DNA of 64,000 bases from Modicisalibacter muralis. GTDB lineage: Bacteria; Pseudomonadota; Gammaproteobacteria; Pseudomonadales; Halomonadaceae. The position numbers were made by a program, and so were the translations under genes. The notes beneath the pieces were generated by a model, which saw only the letters and a list, made by a program, of their open reading frames with translations, made no database searches and was not told the origin of the DNA. Shown here in pieces: positions 43,867 to 53,002 of the stretch (positions within the stretch are counted from its first letter, which is position 1; each line of letters starts with the position of its first letter). The stretch is taken from NCBI RefSeq assembly GCF_900102945.1, contig NZ_FNGI01000003.1, forward strand, positions 186,001 to 250,000. The letters run 5' to 3'.

Positions 43867-45891
43867 TTACATCAGCATCCTTCTGACATCGCTCAGCACC
43901 TGGGAGAGGAGCGCCGTGAAGCGCGCCGCGTCGGCACCGTTGACCGCGCGGTGATCGTAGGACAGGCACAGCGGCATCATCAGCCGTGGCACGAAGTCGC
44001 TACCATCCCATACCGGTTTCATCTGCGCCTTGGAGATACCCAGAATGGCGACCTCCGGGGCGTTGACGATGGGCGTAAAGGCGGTGCCACCAATCGAGCC
44101 CAGGCTCGAGATGGTGAAGCAGCCACCCTGCATCTCCTCGCGCTTGAGCTTCTTGGTCTGGGCCTTCTTGGCCAGCTCCACCGATTCCTTGGCCAACTCG
44201 ATCAGCGACTTCTTATCGGCATCGCGGATCACCGGCACCATCAACCCGTTCGGGGTATCCACGGCGACACCGATATGCACGTATTTCTTCCATACCAGGG
44301 TCTCGCCGTCGGGGTGCAGGCTGACGTTGAACTGCGGGAACTTGCGCAGCGCGAAGGCGCAGGCCTTGACCAGGAACGGCAGCGGGGTGAGCTTGGCGCC
44401 CTCGGCTTCCGCCTCGGCCTTCATCGACTTGCGGAAGGCTTCCAGGTCGGTGATGTCGGCCTCGTCGAATTGCGTGACGTGCGGCACGTTCAGCCAACTG
44501 CGATGCAGGTTGGTGGCCCCCATCTTGAGCAGGCGCCCCATCGGCTGCTCCTCGACCTCGCCGAACTGGCTGAAGTCGACCGCCGGGATCGGCGGAATGC
44601 CGGCGCCACCGGTGGCTGTCGCGGCTTGCTCCGGCGCTGCCGAACGCTGCTGCATCGCCTGCTTGACGAAGGCGTGAACGTCTTCCTTGAGCACACGATC
44701 CTTGGGGCCACTGGGCTTGACCTGAGCCAGATCGACACCCAGCTCGCGCGCCAGCATGCGCACCGCCGGACCGGCATGCACCAGCTTGCCTTCGCGTGGC
44801 TTGTGCGCGGCCATCTGCGCCTCGGGGCTCGGCTTGGCCTCGGCCTGCTTGTCGGCGGATTTCTTCTCGCCGCTCGGCGCCGCTTCGCGCTTCGGCGCCT
44901 CGGCGTTTTTCGGCTTGGCGGCGCCAGCCACCTCTACATAGCCGATCAGGTCGCCTTCGGAGACGGTGTCGCCTTCCTTCACGCTGAGCCCGACAAGCTT
45001 GCCCTTGAACGGGCTGGGCACGTCCATCGAGGCCTTGTCGGATTCCAGGGTGATCAGCGCATCTTCCTCGTCGATCTCGTCACCCTCGGCGACGGCGACC
45101 TCGATGATCGGCACGTTCTCGCTACCGCCGATATCGGGAACGCGAATCTCCTTGCGCTCCGGCTCACCGCTGGCGGCTTCGTCACCTTCCTTGTCGCTGT
45201 CAGAGTCACCGTCGTCGGCAGGCGCTGCGTCGGAGGATTCGTCCGATGCCTCGTCGCCCTCGGGTTCGTCCTCGCCACCCTCGCCGGCAATTTCCATGCT
45301 ACCGATAACGTCGCCCTCGGAGACGGTATCGCCCTCCTTGACCGCCAGCGAAACGAGCTTGCCGCTATGCGGGCTGGGCACGTCCATCGAGGCCTTGTCG
45401 GACTCCAGGGTGATCAGGGCATCCTCGGCATCGATTTCGTCGCCCTCGGCCACCGCGATCTCGATGATCTCCACATCGGTGCTGCCACCGATGTCGGGAA
45501 CCTTGATCTCCACGGTGCGCTTGCCGCCGCCCGAGGCTTTTTCCTTCGCCGGTTTGGCGTCGTCGCTCTTCTGCTGCTTGGCGGGCTGCTGGTCGGCTTC
45601 TTTCTCGTCATCCGCTGCGCCGTCGTCTTTCTCGGCGTCGTCCTCGCCGCCGCCCTCGGCTTCCAACTCGAGGATATCGTCGCCCTCGGAGACGGTATCG
45701 CCCTCCTTGACCAGCACCTTGACGACCTTGCCGCCCTTGGGCGCCGGCACATCCATGCTGGCCTTGTCGGATTCGAGGGTGATCATGGTGTCTTCCGGCG
45801 CGATCACGTCGCCTTCACTCACCGTGACTTCGATGATTTCGACATCGGTGCTACCGCCGATGTCTGGGACTTTGATGATTTCGCTACTCAA
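43867..45891 (-). CDS. aceF: Pyruvate dehydrogenase E2, dihydrolipoyl acetyltransferase
   Basis: Core of the pyruvate dehydrogenase complex; passes acetyl groups from E1 to CoA. 674 residues with three lipoyl domains, each with a lipoylated Lys in ESDKASMDVP (K43, K166, K286). Very acidic linkers rich in Glu, Asp, Ala and Lys separate them, then comes the E1/E3-binding domain (about 360-395) and the catalytic domain with H647 in SYDHRAVNGA. The start is TTG at 45889-45891, with AAAGGAG seven bases upstream; the frame open to 45960 has no such site. Lipoyl domains 2 and 3 are nearly identical in DNA. It lies downstream of aceE in the same operon. Confidence 0.95.
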   Translation of the reverse strand: MSSEIIKVPDIGGSTDVEIIEVTVSEGDVIAPEDTMITLESDKASMDVPAPKGGKVVKVLVKEGDTVSEGDDILELEAEGGGEDDAEKDDGAADDEKEADQQPAKQQKSDDAKPAKEKASGGGKRTVEIKVPDIGGSTDVEIIEIAVAEGDEIDAEDALITLESDKASMDVPSPHSGKLVSLAVKEGDTVSEGDVIGSMEIAGEGGEDEPEGDEASDESSDAAPADDGDSDSDKEGDEAASGEPERKEIRVPDIGGSENVPIIEVAVAEGDEIDEEDALITLESDKASMDVPSPFKGKLVGLSVKEGDTVSEGDLIGYVEVAGAAKPKNAEAPKREAAPSGEKKSADKQAEAKPSPEAQMAAHKPREGKLVHAGPAVRMLARELGVDLAQVKPSGPKDRVLKEDVHAFVKQAMQQRSAAPEQAATATGGAGIPPIPAVDFSQFGEVEEQPMGRLLKMGATNLHRSWLNVPHVTQFDEADITDLEAFRKSMKAEAEAEGAKLTPLPFLVKACAFALRKFPQFNVSLHPDGETLVWKKYVHIGVAVDTPNGLMVPVIRDADKKSLIELAKESVELAKKAQTKKLKREEMQGGCFTISSLGSIGGTAFTPIVNAPEVAILGISKAQMKPVWDGSDFVPRLMMPLCLSYDHRAVNGADAARFTALLSQVLSDVRRMLM

Positions 45892-46001
45892 GGTCGCGCT
45901 CCTTTCAAATCGTGCTTGCCGCAGGCGCAAATCGTGCTGGGGCGGGCAGGCTACATCCAAGCGTAGCCTGCCTTGCCGCCTCGCCAGCAGTCATCGCGCC
46001 C

Positions 46002-48686
46002 TCAGGAGACCAGCGGATTAGGCTTGTTCGGGTCGATGCCATACTTCTCGATGGCATCCGCGACGACCTTGCGGTCGATCTCGCCACGCTCGGCCAACGC
46101 CTTGAGCGCCGCCACGGTGACGAAGTAGCGGTCGACTTCGAAGAAGTAGCGCAGCTTCTCGCGGGTATCCGAACGGCCGTAACCGTCGGTGCCGAGTACG
46201 TGATAGTCGCTGGGCACCCAGGCCCGCACCTGATCGGCATAAAGCTTCATGTAATCGGTAGCGGCGATGACCGGACCCTTGCGACCTTCCAGGCACTGCG
46301 TCACATGCGCCTTGGCTGGCTCGTCCTGCGGCTTGAGGAATGCCTGGCGATCGAGTCCGAGCGCCTCGCGCCGCAACTCGTTGAAGCTGGTCACGCTCCA
46401 GATATCGGAGCCGATACCGTACTCCTCCTTGAGCATCGCGGCAGCGGCCTCGACCTCGCGCAGGATGGTGCCCGAACCCAGCAGTTGCACATGGCCCTTG
46501 CCTCGCTTGCCCTTCTCTTCGCGCAGCAGATACATGCCCTTGATGATGTCGTCCTCGACCCCCTCCGGCATTTCCGGGTGTGGGTAGTTCTCGTTCATCA
46601 CGGTCAGGTAGTAGAAGCAGTTTTCCTTGTCCTGATACATCCGCTTCAGGCCGTCCTGGACGATGACCGCCAACTCATGCGCATAGGCCGGATCGTAGCT
46701 ACGGCAGTTGGGGATGGTCGACGCCTGGATATGGCTGTGACCGTCCTGGTGCTGCAGGCCTTCGCCGTTGAGCGGCGTGCGCCCCGCGGTACCGCCGACC
46801 ATGAAGCCACGCGCCTGCATGTCGCCGGCCAGCCAGGCCAGGTCGCCGATACGCTGGAAGCCGAACATCGAGTAGTAGATGTAGAACGGCAGCAACGGCA
46901 GGTGATGGTTGGCATACGAGGTCGCCGCGGCGATCCACGCCGACATGGCCCCGGCTTCGGTGATGCCTTCCTCGAGGATCTGGCCCTGCTTGTCCTCGCG
47001 GTAGAACATGATCTGGCCGGAATCCATCGGCTCGTACTTCTGGCCTTCGGAGGTATAGATGCCGAGCTGGCGGAACATGCCCTCCATGCCGAAGGTGCGC
47101 GCCTCGTCGGGAATGATCGGCACGACCTGCTTGCCGAAGGTCTTGTTCTTGACCAGGCCATTGAGAATGCGCACGAAAGCCATGGTGGTCGAGATTTCGC
47201 GATCGCCCGAGCCCTTGGTCTGACTGGCGAACATCTTGTCGTCGAGGCCGGGAATCTTGATGGCCTCGAAATCGCTCTTGCGTGCCGGCAGGTAACCGCC
47301 GAGCTGCTCGCGACGCATGTGCAGGTACTTGATCTCGGGGCTGTCGTCGGCCGGCTTGAAATACGGCATGTCGCCGCTGTCGAGCTGCTCGTCGGTCACC
47401 GGGATGCCGAAGCGATCGCGGAATACCTTGAGCGCCTCGGTATCCATCGACTTGATCTGGTGCGCTTCCATGTCGGCTTCGCCGGAACCGCCGCCCATGC
47501 CATAGCCCTTGACGGTATGCGCGAGGATCACCGTGGGGCGGCCGTTGGCATTATTGAACGCCTCGTGGTAGGCCGCATAGACCTTGTAGGGATCGTGGCC
47601 GCCACGGTTGAGCTTCCAGACGTCCTCGTCGGACATGTCCTTGACCATCGCTTCGGTTTCCGGGTACTTGCCGAAGAAATGCTCGCGCGTGTAGGCGCCG
47701 CCGTTGGCCTTGCAGTTCTGGTACTCGCCATCGACGGTCTCGTCCATGAGCTTCTGCAGCACGCCCTTGGTGTCCTGCTCGAACAGCGGATCCCAGAAAC
47801 GCCCCCAGACCACCTTGAGCACGTTCCAGCCGGCGCCACGGAACACCCCTTCGAGCTCATCCATGATCCGCGAGTTGCCGCGTACCGGGCCGTCGAGACG
47901 CTGCAGGTTGCAATTGACGACGAAGATCAGGTTGTCGAGCTTCTCGCGGCTGGCCAGGTGCAGCGCGCCCAGCGATTCCGGCTCGTCGCACTCGCCATCG
48001 CCGAGGAAGGCCCAGACCTTGCGGTCGTGCATCGGCTGCAGCTCACGCGCATCGAGGTACTTCATGACGTGGGCTTGATAGATCGCGGTGATCGGACCCA
48101 GGCCCATGGAAACCGTCGGGAACTGCCAGTAATCCGGCATCAACCAGGGGTGCGGGTAAGACGAAAGACCGTTGCCATCGACTTCCTGGCGGAAGTTGTC
48201 CATCTGCTCTTCGGTCAACCGGCCTTCGAGGAAGGAGCGCGCGTAAATGCCCGGGGCCACATGGCCCTGGATATACAGCAGATCGCCCTTGAAATCACCA
48301 TCGGCGGCGCGGAAGAAGTGGTTGAAGCCGACCTCGTAGAGGGTCGCACTCGACATGTAGCTGGCCAGGTGGCCGCCGAGGCCCTTGTGCTTCTTGTTGG
48401 CACGAATGACCTGCGCGGCCATGTTCCAACGAATCAGCGAACGGATGCGCCGCTCCATGAACAGATCGCCGGGCATGCGCGCTTCGCGATGCACCGGGAT
48501 GCTGTTGCGATGGGGTGTCGTCACCGAGAAGGGCACCTGCATGCCATCGCGACGGAACCGGTCGGCCAGTCGGCTCATCAGGTACTGGGCGCGCTCTTCG
48601 CCCTCACGATCCAACACCGATTCCAAGGATTCCAACCATTCCGTGGTTTCGGTCGGATCGAGATCTTCTCTTGCCTCCAGACTCAT
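46002..48686 (-). CDS. aceE: Pyruvate dehydrogenase E1 component
   Basis: Homodimeric thiamine diphosphate-dependent E1 that decarboxylates pyruvate and acetylates the E2 lipoyl groups. 894 residues. The ThDP/Mg motif runs from AFLGDGECDEPESLGALHLA to VVNCNLQRLDGPV; GHVAPGIYARSFLEGRLTEE and YYSMFGFQRIGDLAWLAGD are family blocks. GGAGAG precedes the ATG. The last 110 bases to aceF carry no terminator, so aceEF is one operon; lpd (E3) is not in the window. Confidence 0.97.
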   Translation of the reverse strand: MSLEAREDLDPTETTEWLESLESVLDREGEERAQYLMSRLADRFRRDGMQVPFSVTTPHRNSIPVHREARMPGDLFMERRIRSLIRWNMAAQVIRANKKHKGLGGHLASYMSSATLYEVGFNHFFRAADGDFKGDLLYIQGHVAPGIYARSFLEGRLTEEQMDNFRQEVDGNGLSSYPHPWLMPDYWQFPTVSMGLGPITAIYQAHVMKYLDARELQPMHDRKVWAFLGDGECDEPESLGALHLASREKLDNLIFVVNCNLQRLDGPVRGNSRIMDELEGVFRGAGWNVLKVVWGRFWDPLFEQDTKGVLQKLMDETVDGEYQNCKANGGAYTREHFFGKYPETEAMVKDMSDEDVWKLNRGGHDPYKVYAAYHEAFNNANGRPTVILAHTVKGYGMGGGSGEADMEAHQIKSMDTEALKVFRDRFGIPVTDEQLDSGDMPYFKPADDSPEIKYLHMRREQLGGYLPARKSDFEAIKIPGLDDKMFASQTKGSGDREISTTMAFVRILNGLVKNKTFGKQVVPIIPDEARTFGMEGMFRQLGIYTSEGQKYEPMDSGQIMFYREDKQGQILEEGITEAGAMSAWIAAATSYANHHLPLLPFYIYYSMFGFQRIGDLAWLAGDMQARGFMVGGTAGRTPLNGEGLQHQDGHSHIQASTIPNCRSYDPAYAHELAVIVQDGLKRMYQDKENCFYYLTVMNENYPHPEMPEGVEDDIIKGMYLLREEKGKRGKGHVQLLGSGTILREVEAAAAMLKEEYGIGSDIWSVTSFNELRREALGLDRQAFLKPQDEPAKAHVTQCLEGRKGPVIAATDYMKLYADQVRAWVPSDYHVLGTDGYGRSDTREKLRYFFEVDRYFVTVAALKALAERGEIDRKVVADAIEKYGIDPNKPNPLVS

Positions 48687-49010
48687 AGACGTCTCTCCGG
48701 GTGAAGATATTGTGTCAGTCTGCCCTCCACCTCGGGCGGAGGGGCATGTGGCGCTCTTCAGTGCGGGCGCGACCTTCTATGGGTCGTGTCTCCGAAAACA
48801 ACCAGGTAATTTCTTTACAAACAGTCGCTCGATACGCAGCGATTCTGGCCACGAAGATACCGTAAACGCTGCCCGCTGCCAATCGGACCATACGTGAAAA
48901 TTATTTCCACAACAGTTGTCGCGGCGCAGCATCAACGCCCTCCACGGTATCGGGCACGCCAATTGGCCAAGGCGGCGGCCTGTTGTAGTTCAACTACACG
49001 ATCATCGATA
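48687..49010. other. 324-base region upstream of aceE
   Basis: No gene. Should carry the aceEF promoter. Seen: a perfect palindrome (48984-48998), a 10-base palindrome GCCAATTGGC (48958-48967), a short dyad ACAAC-A-GTTGT (48909-48919) and an AT-rich run (48895-48907). No clear -35/-10 pair was found. Confidence 0.6.
48984..48998. promoter_or_regulatory. Candidate GntR/PdhR-type operator of aceEF
   Basis: TGTAGTT-C-AACTACA is a perfect 7-1-7 inverted repeat. Its core TAGTTCAACTA fits TNGTNNNACNA, the pattern of FadR-subfamily GntR regulators, to which PdhR (pyruvate-sensing repressor of aceEF in E. coli) belongs. It lies about 300 bases upstream of aceE, rather far, and 13 bases behind ampD. 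No such regulator gene is in the window. Confidence 0.45.
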
Positions 49011-49577
49011 TCACGCGGGTTTTTCCGCAAGCAGGCATTGACGAAGATAGGCCCAGTCGAAGGCCGGTCCCGGGTCGCTCTTGCGCAGCGGCGCGATGCG
49101 GGCATGACTGGTGATGCGCTCCTGAGTCAGTGCCGGATAAGCCGCCATTAACGCATGAATGGCCTTGGCCAGCGTACGATATTGGCGGTCCTCGTAGGGG
49201 TGAATTTCGTCCCCCTCCAACTCGATGCCGATGCTGAAGTCGTTGAGCTCGACACGCTCACGCCGGCCATCGAACCAGCGCGAGCGTCCGGCATGCCAGG
49301 CGCGCCCTTCAAAGGGCACGAACTGCACCGCCTCGCCGTCGCGACGAATCAATAAATGCGCACAAACCCGCAAACCGCTAAGGCTAGCGAAGTAGGGATG
49401 CGCGGCGGGGTCGAGGGTGTTGGTGAACAGACGCTCGATGGCATCGCCATCGAAACGGCCCGGCGGCAGGCTGATGCTGTGTAGTACCAGCGCCGAAATC
49501 TCGTCATCGGGACGGGCGTTCGCATTGGTCGACGGCACCCGCCTGGCGCCTTCCAGCCAGCCCTCTTTCACTTGCAT
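49011..49577 (-). CDS. ampD: 1,6-anhydro-N-acetylmuramyl-L-alanine amidase
   Basis: Cytoplasmic zinc amidase that recycles cell-wall muropeptides and keeps AmpC-type induction low. 188 residues. Zinc ligands are likely the His in LVLHSISLPPG, and the His and Asp in ITSHARIAPLRKSDPGPAFDW. ATG at 49577 follows GGGAGG with a 7-base spacer. It diverges from nadC, the arrangement known in Pseudomonas. Confidence 0.95.
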   Translation of the reverse strand: MQVKEGWLEGARRVPSTNANARPDDEISALVLHSISLPPGRFDGDAIERLFTNTLDPAAHPYFASLSGLRVCAHLLIRRDGEAVQFVPFEGRAWHAGRSRWFDGRRERVELNDFSIGIELEGDEIHPYEDRQYRTLAKAIHALMAAYPALTQERITSHARIAPLRKSDPGPAFDWAYLRQCLLAEKPA

Positions 49578-49613
49578 GCCACAGCCTCCCTGCCGAATCC
49601 TGCCGGTATTCTC

Positions 49614-49619
49614 TATAAT
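49614..49619 (+). promoter_or_regulatory. Possible -10 box of nadC copy 2
   Basis: TATAAT 36 bases upstream of the nadC start, in the 77-base gap shared with the divergent ampD. The hexamer at -35 distance is poor. Confidence 0.35.
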
Positions 49620-49654
49620 GAGCGCATTGTCGCACATACCGGAGCCAGGACCGC

Positions 49655-50509
49655 ATGCACTATTACGAAGCCCTCGCCGAAGACATTCGCACCAGCGCCG
49701 CGCGCCTGCTGGCCGAGGACGTTGGCCCCGGCGACATCACCGCGCAACTGATTCCCGAGCGTCAATGGGCTACCGCGCAGGTGATTAGCCGGGAAGACGC
49801 CGTATTGTGCGGCGTGGCCTGGGTCGATGAACTGTTCCGCCGCCTCGATGCCCGGGTCAACCTGACCTGGCATGCCGCCGATGGCAATGCGCTGAGCGCC
49901 GGCGAGGTGTTCCTCGAACTGGAAGGTCCGGCACGCAGCCTGCTCACCGGCGAGCGCGCCGCGCTCAATCTGTTGCAGACGCTATCCGGCACCGCCACCC
50001 GCGCGCGCCACTACGCCGAGCGGGTCGCCGACACCGGCGTACGCCTGCTGGACACGCGCAAGACCCTGCCGGGCATGCGCCTGGCGCAGAAATACGCGGT
50101 CACCTGTGGCGGCTGCCACAATCATCGCATCGGCCTGTACGACGCCTTCCTGATCAAGGAAAACCATATTGCCGCCTGCGGTGGCATCGCGGCAGCGGTC
50201 AAGGAAGCGCGCAAGATCGCCCGCGACCTGCCGGTGGAAGTGGAGGTGGAAAATCTCGAGGAGTTGGCCCAGGCCCTCGAGGCCAAGGCCGATACCGTGA
50301 TGCTCGACAATTTCTCGCTCGACGACCTGCGCGAAGCGGTGCGCATTACCGCCAAGCGAGCCACCCTCGAGGCGTCGGGCAATGTCAGTGAGACTACGCT
50401 CGAGACCATCGCCGCCACCGGCGTCGATTGCATCTCGATCGGTGCGTTGACCAAGGATGTACAAGCCATCGACCTGTCGATGCGCGTGACACACAGCGAT
50501 TCACGCTAA
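49655..50509 (+). CDS. nadC: Nicotinate-nucleotide pyrophosphorylase, copy 2
   Basis: Same reaction as the copy at 2246. 284 residues with R101, R135-K136 in [11 protein letters not shown]142, K146, H157-R158 and K168 all conserved. In a 46-residue block around the active site (from LLDTRKT to HIAACG) it differs from copy 1 at one position, while the N- and C-terminal parts have diverged a lot. Its place next to ampD is the conserved one, so this is probably the housekeeping gene. A hairpin at the 3' end stands against the convergent acetyltransferase. Confidence 0.95.
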   Translation: MHYYEALAEDIRTSAARLLAEDVGPGDITAQLIPERQWATAQVISREDAVLCGVAWVDELFRRLDARVNLTWHAADGNALSAGEVFLELEGPARSLLTGERAALNLLQTLSGTATRARHYAERVADTGVRLLDTRKTLPGMRLAQKYAVTCGGCHNHRIGLYDAFLIKENHIAACGGIAAAVKEARKIARDLPVEVEVENLEELAQALEAKADTVMLDNFSLDDLREAVRITAKRATLEASGNVSETTLETIAATGVDCISIGALTKDVQAIDLSMRVTHSDSR

Positions 50510-50520
50510 CGCGGATTGCC

Positions 50521-50539
50521 GACGCCCGTTCAGGGCGTC
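50521..50539. terminator. Hairpin at the nadC/acetyltransferase convergence
   Basis: GACGCCC (50521-50527) pairs with GGGCGTC (50533-50539). It overlaps the last codons of the acetyltransferase gene and begins 11 bases after the nadC stop. No T-run. Confidence 0.45.
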
Positions 50540-51027
50540 AGGCGCTTCTCCAGACGCTTTTCAAGACATACGCGCGCCAGGCGTTCACCCTGTCGTTCGA
50601 CCCACTCGTCGCCGAGCCGCCGCCAACCGCGACTCTCGAGCCCCGCGGCCAGCATCAGGCTGGCTTCGATGCGCAGCGTGCCGACCCCCTGCTCGTGCAT
50701 CGCCGTTTCGGCATAGTCGAGCAGCCGCAAACCGATACCTTGTCGGGCAAGCGATGGCCAGACGTAAAGCGTTTCGATGCGCTTGCCGCTGACATCGAGT
50801 TCGATGAAGCCCACGCAGCGTCCATCGCAGGCCGCCACCAAGGTCGGATAAAGTGCCTGGCGCGCCGCCCAGGCGCTGGCCTCGCGGGGCAATGCGCAGG
50901 CCCAGGCCTCGCGTTGCGCCAGGCTGTAATGGCCGGCGGCACCCTTCATCACCGCGTGATGAAACACTTCGGCCTGATCCGCGGCGTCGCGCGGCAGCGC
51001 GCCGCGGTAACACACGCGTTCAATCAT
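50530..51027 (-). CDS. GNAT-family N-acetyltransferase
   Basis: About 165 residues with the acetyl-CoA binding core [24 protein letters not shown] (the Q/R-x-x-G-x-A/G loop is RQGIG), preceded by GFIELDVSG (beta 4). Target unknown; the family acetylates amines or protein N-termini. The ATG at 51027 overlaps the mtnC end by eight bases; an upstream ATG at 51045 is possible. The overlap suggests co-translation with the methionine-salvage genes, so it may act on a polyamine or amine by-product, but that is inference. Confidence 0.78.
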   Translation of the reverse strand: MIERVCYRGALPRDAADQAEVFHHAVMKGAAGHYSLAQREAWACALPREASAWAARQALYPTLVAACDGRCVGFIELDVSGKRIETLYVWPSLARQGIGLRLLDYAETAMHEQGVGTLRIEASLMLAAGLESRGWRRLGDEWVERQGERLARVCLEKRLEKRLTP

Positions 51028-51703
51028 CGGGAAAACGCACCGCATCGAAGCTGGCGGCGACGGGATGATCGCCCGTGATCATCCCGGAATCACGCGCCAA
51101 CTGCACCGTATGGAAACCCGCCGCCGCCGCCGCGTCGAGTTCGGCGAGCGCATCCGATAGAAACAGGATCTCATGGCCGGCCAGCCCCAGGTGGGCGGCG
51201 ATTCGCCGGTAGCTATCGGCCTCCTGCTTGGGACCGGTGGTGGTATCGAAGTAGCCGGCAAACAGCGGCGTCAGGTCACCGACATCGGAATGGCCGAACA
51301 GCAGTTTCTGCGCCTGTATCGAGCCGGATGAGTAAACGTAAAGTGCCAGCCCGGCTGCTTGCCAGGCCGCGAGATGCTGAACGACGTCGGAATAGACATG
51401 GCCGGTGAAGTCACCGCGCCGATAGCCGGTCTCCCAGATCATGCCCTGCAGCGCCTTGAGCGGCGTGGCCTTGCGGTCGGCATCGAGCCAGCCTTCGAGA
51501 ATCGCGATCACGCGCTCGCGATCGGCTTCTGGCTCACCGGCCAATTCACGCACGGCTTCGAGTTGCTCGGCGAACGCCGGCTCATTGCCCCGTTGGCGCA
51601 CGAAATCGCTCAGCCGCTCACGCGCGTAGGGGAACAGCACCTCATGGACGAAGCCGATCGAGCCGGTGGTACCTTCGATATCGGTGACGATGGCGCGAAT
51701 CAT
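51020..51703 (-). CDS. mtnC: Enolase-phosphatase E1 (acireductone synthase)
   Basis: Bifunctional HAD enzyme of methionine salvage: enolises and dephosphorylates 2,3-diketo-5-methylthiopentyl-1-phosphate to acireductone. 227 residues. HAD motif I is D8-I-E10-G-T12 in [12 protein letters not shown], motif II VYSSGS, motif III lysine in [12 protein letters not shown], motif [21 protein letters not shown] at 51703 overlaps the mtnD stop (ATGA); the frame open to 51844 lies inside mtnD. Confidence 0.95.
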   Translation of the reverse strand: MIRAIVTDIEGTTGSIGFVHEVLFPYARERLSDFVRQRGNEPAFAEQLEAVRELAGEPEADRERVIAILEGWLDADRKATPLKALQGMIWETGYRRGDFTGHVYSDVVQHLAAWQAAGLALYVYSSGSIQAQKLLFGHSDVGDLTPLFAGYFDTTTGPKQEADSYRRIAAHLGLAGHEILFLSDALAELDAAAAAGFHTVQLARDSGMITGDHPVAASFDAVRFPDD

Positions 51704-52266
51704 GCGGCGCGGCTCCCGTGCAGCGCCTCGAAGCGCGGAAAGCGCGACGCAATCGGGCTGCCGGTCATGTTCGCCACCCAGCCTTCGGTATTGGTGAACA
51801 GACGAATGGCGGTGAAATCCGGCGCGGGCCCCATGTCGAACCAATGCGGGGTACCCGCCGGCACCGACATCAAGTCGCCCGTGGCACAGCCGATCACGTA
51901 GACCCGCGTGCCCAGGTGCAGGTAAAAGATGCCCTCGCCACGCACGAAGAAGCGCACTTCGTCCTCACTGTGGCGATGCTCGTCGAGAAACTTTCGGCGC
52001 AGGACTTCGCGGTCGGGATGATCCGGCGTCAGACCGATGACATCGGCGGTGGCAAAGCCCGATTCGGCCTTGAGACGCGCCACATCGTCGGCGTAGGCAG
52101 CCAGCACCGCGTCCTGATCGGCATCGGTATCGAGCGCCGCCGGCGTCGCCCAACGCTCGAAGCGCACGCCGTGGGCGCTTAATTCGGCGGCAATGCGCTC
52201 GCCATCGTGGGTCGACAGGAGCGGCTGCTCGCCGTCCGCTTCGTGGTAGACGTGTAGAAAGCTCAT
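51700..52266 (-). CDS. mtnD: Acireductone dioxygenase
   Basis: Cupin-fold metal dioxygenase that oxidises acireductone to 2-keto-4-methylthiobutyrate and formate with iron (other products with nickel). 188 residues. Metal ligands H97, H99 and E103 in [13 protein letters not shown], and H141 in PAGTPHWFD. Both ends overlap neighbours by four bases (ATGA), so mtnB-mtnD-mtnC are translationally linked. Confidence 0.96.
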   Translation of the reverse strand: MSFLHVYHEADGEQPLLSTHDGERIAAELSAHGVRFERWATPAALDTDADQDAVLAAYADDVARLKAESGFATADVIGLTPDHPDREVLRRKFLDEHRHSEDEVRFFVRGEGIFYLHLGTRVYVIGCATGDLMSVPAGTPHWFDMGPAPDFTAIRLFTNTEGWVANMTGSPIASRFPRFEALHGSRAA

Positions 52267-52883
52267 GACAGGCCCCTCCTCAACTCCAGCTCACAATCGA
52301 ACAGAAAATCCAGCGCCTCGACATGCCGCAGGCAGGCATTCATGTCGCGCGCCCAGGTATACAGCCCATGACCGCGGATCAGGTAAGCGCAGCAGGCCTG
52401 CTCGTCAAGCCGCTGGCGCACCGCGTCGGCGAGTGCCGCGATGTCCTGGGTGTTGTCGAAGATCGGCACCGCCACCCGCGCGTCGTGGCTGGCCACTCCC
52501 TCCAGTGCCTTCTGCAACTCATAACCGCTCAACCACAGCGTATCGCTCCGTTCGACCCGCGAAAGCAGCGTCGCCGACTTCGAATGCGTATGCAAAACGG
52601 CCCCGGCCAGCGACAGGTCCTCGTAGAGTTGACCGTGCAGACGCGCCTCGTCGGACGGTTTCAGCGAGCTGCCCAGTGGGCGGGTCGCGAAATCGGTGAC
52701 CATGATATCGGCAACGCTCAGGCGCCCCTTGTGGCGACCCGATGCGGTCACCGCCATATGGCTGCCATCGAGGCGTACCGAGAAGTTACCGCCGGTCGCC
52801 GGCACCTGCCCGGCGGCGTAAAGCTGTCGCCCGGCCTCGACGATGGCCTGCTGGGCGCGGGCCAGTTGTTCCAGATCGATCAA
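52263..52883 (-). CDS. mtnB: Methylthioribulose-1-phosphate dehydratase
   Basis: Class II aldolase-fold dehydratase of methionine salvage. 206 residues; zinc ligands are likely the two His in VLHTHSKSAT and the His in LIRGHGLYTW, with ATGGNFSVRL at the N-terminal phosphate site. The start is TTG at 52883 (LIDLEQLARAQQ), with GAGG about nine bases before; no ATG is available near. It begins the mtnBDC operon; mtnA and mtnP are elsewhere. Confidence 0.92.
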   Translation of the reverse strand: MIDLEQLARAQQAIVEAGRQLYAAGQVPATGGNFSVRLDGSHMAVTASGRHKGRLSVADIMVTDFATRPLGSSLKPSDEARLHGQLYEDLSLAGAVLHTHSKSATLLSRVERSDTLWLSGYELQKALEGVASHDARVAVPIFDNTQDIAALADAVRQRLDEQACCAYLIRGHGLYTWARDMNACLRHVEALDFLFDCELELRRGLS

Positions 52884-53002
52884 CCTAAAATGCCTCGCCT
52901 CGATTAACGATTCGACTCGTGAAAACCCCAGTGCAGCCTACACATGTCAGCCAGACGAAGGCCAGCCTCGCTCCTGGCCGCCAAGCTCGGCATAATGCCG
53001 CC

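Noticed and set aside
45912-48704. A 930-codon open frame on the plus strand, antisense to aceE, and a 707-codon one antisense to aceF (43843-45966).
   Set aside because: They mirror real genes with strong protein families on the other strand; composition (low-complexity His/Arg/Leu-rich) is that of antisense GC-rich DNA.
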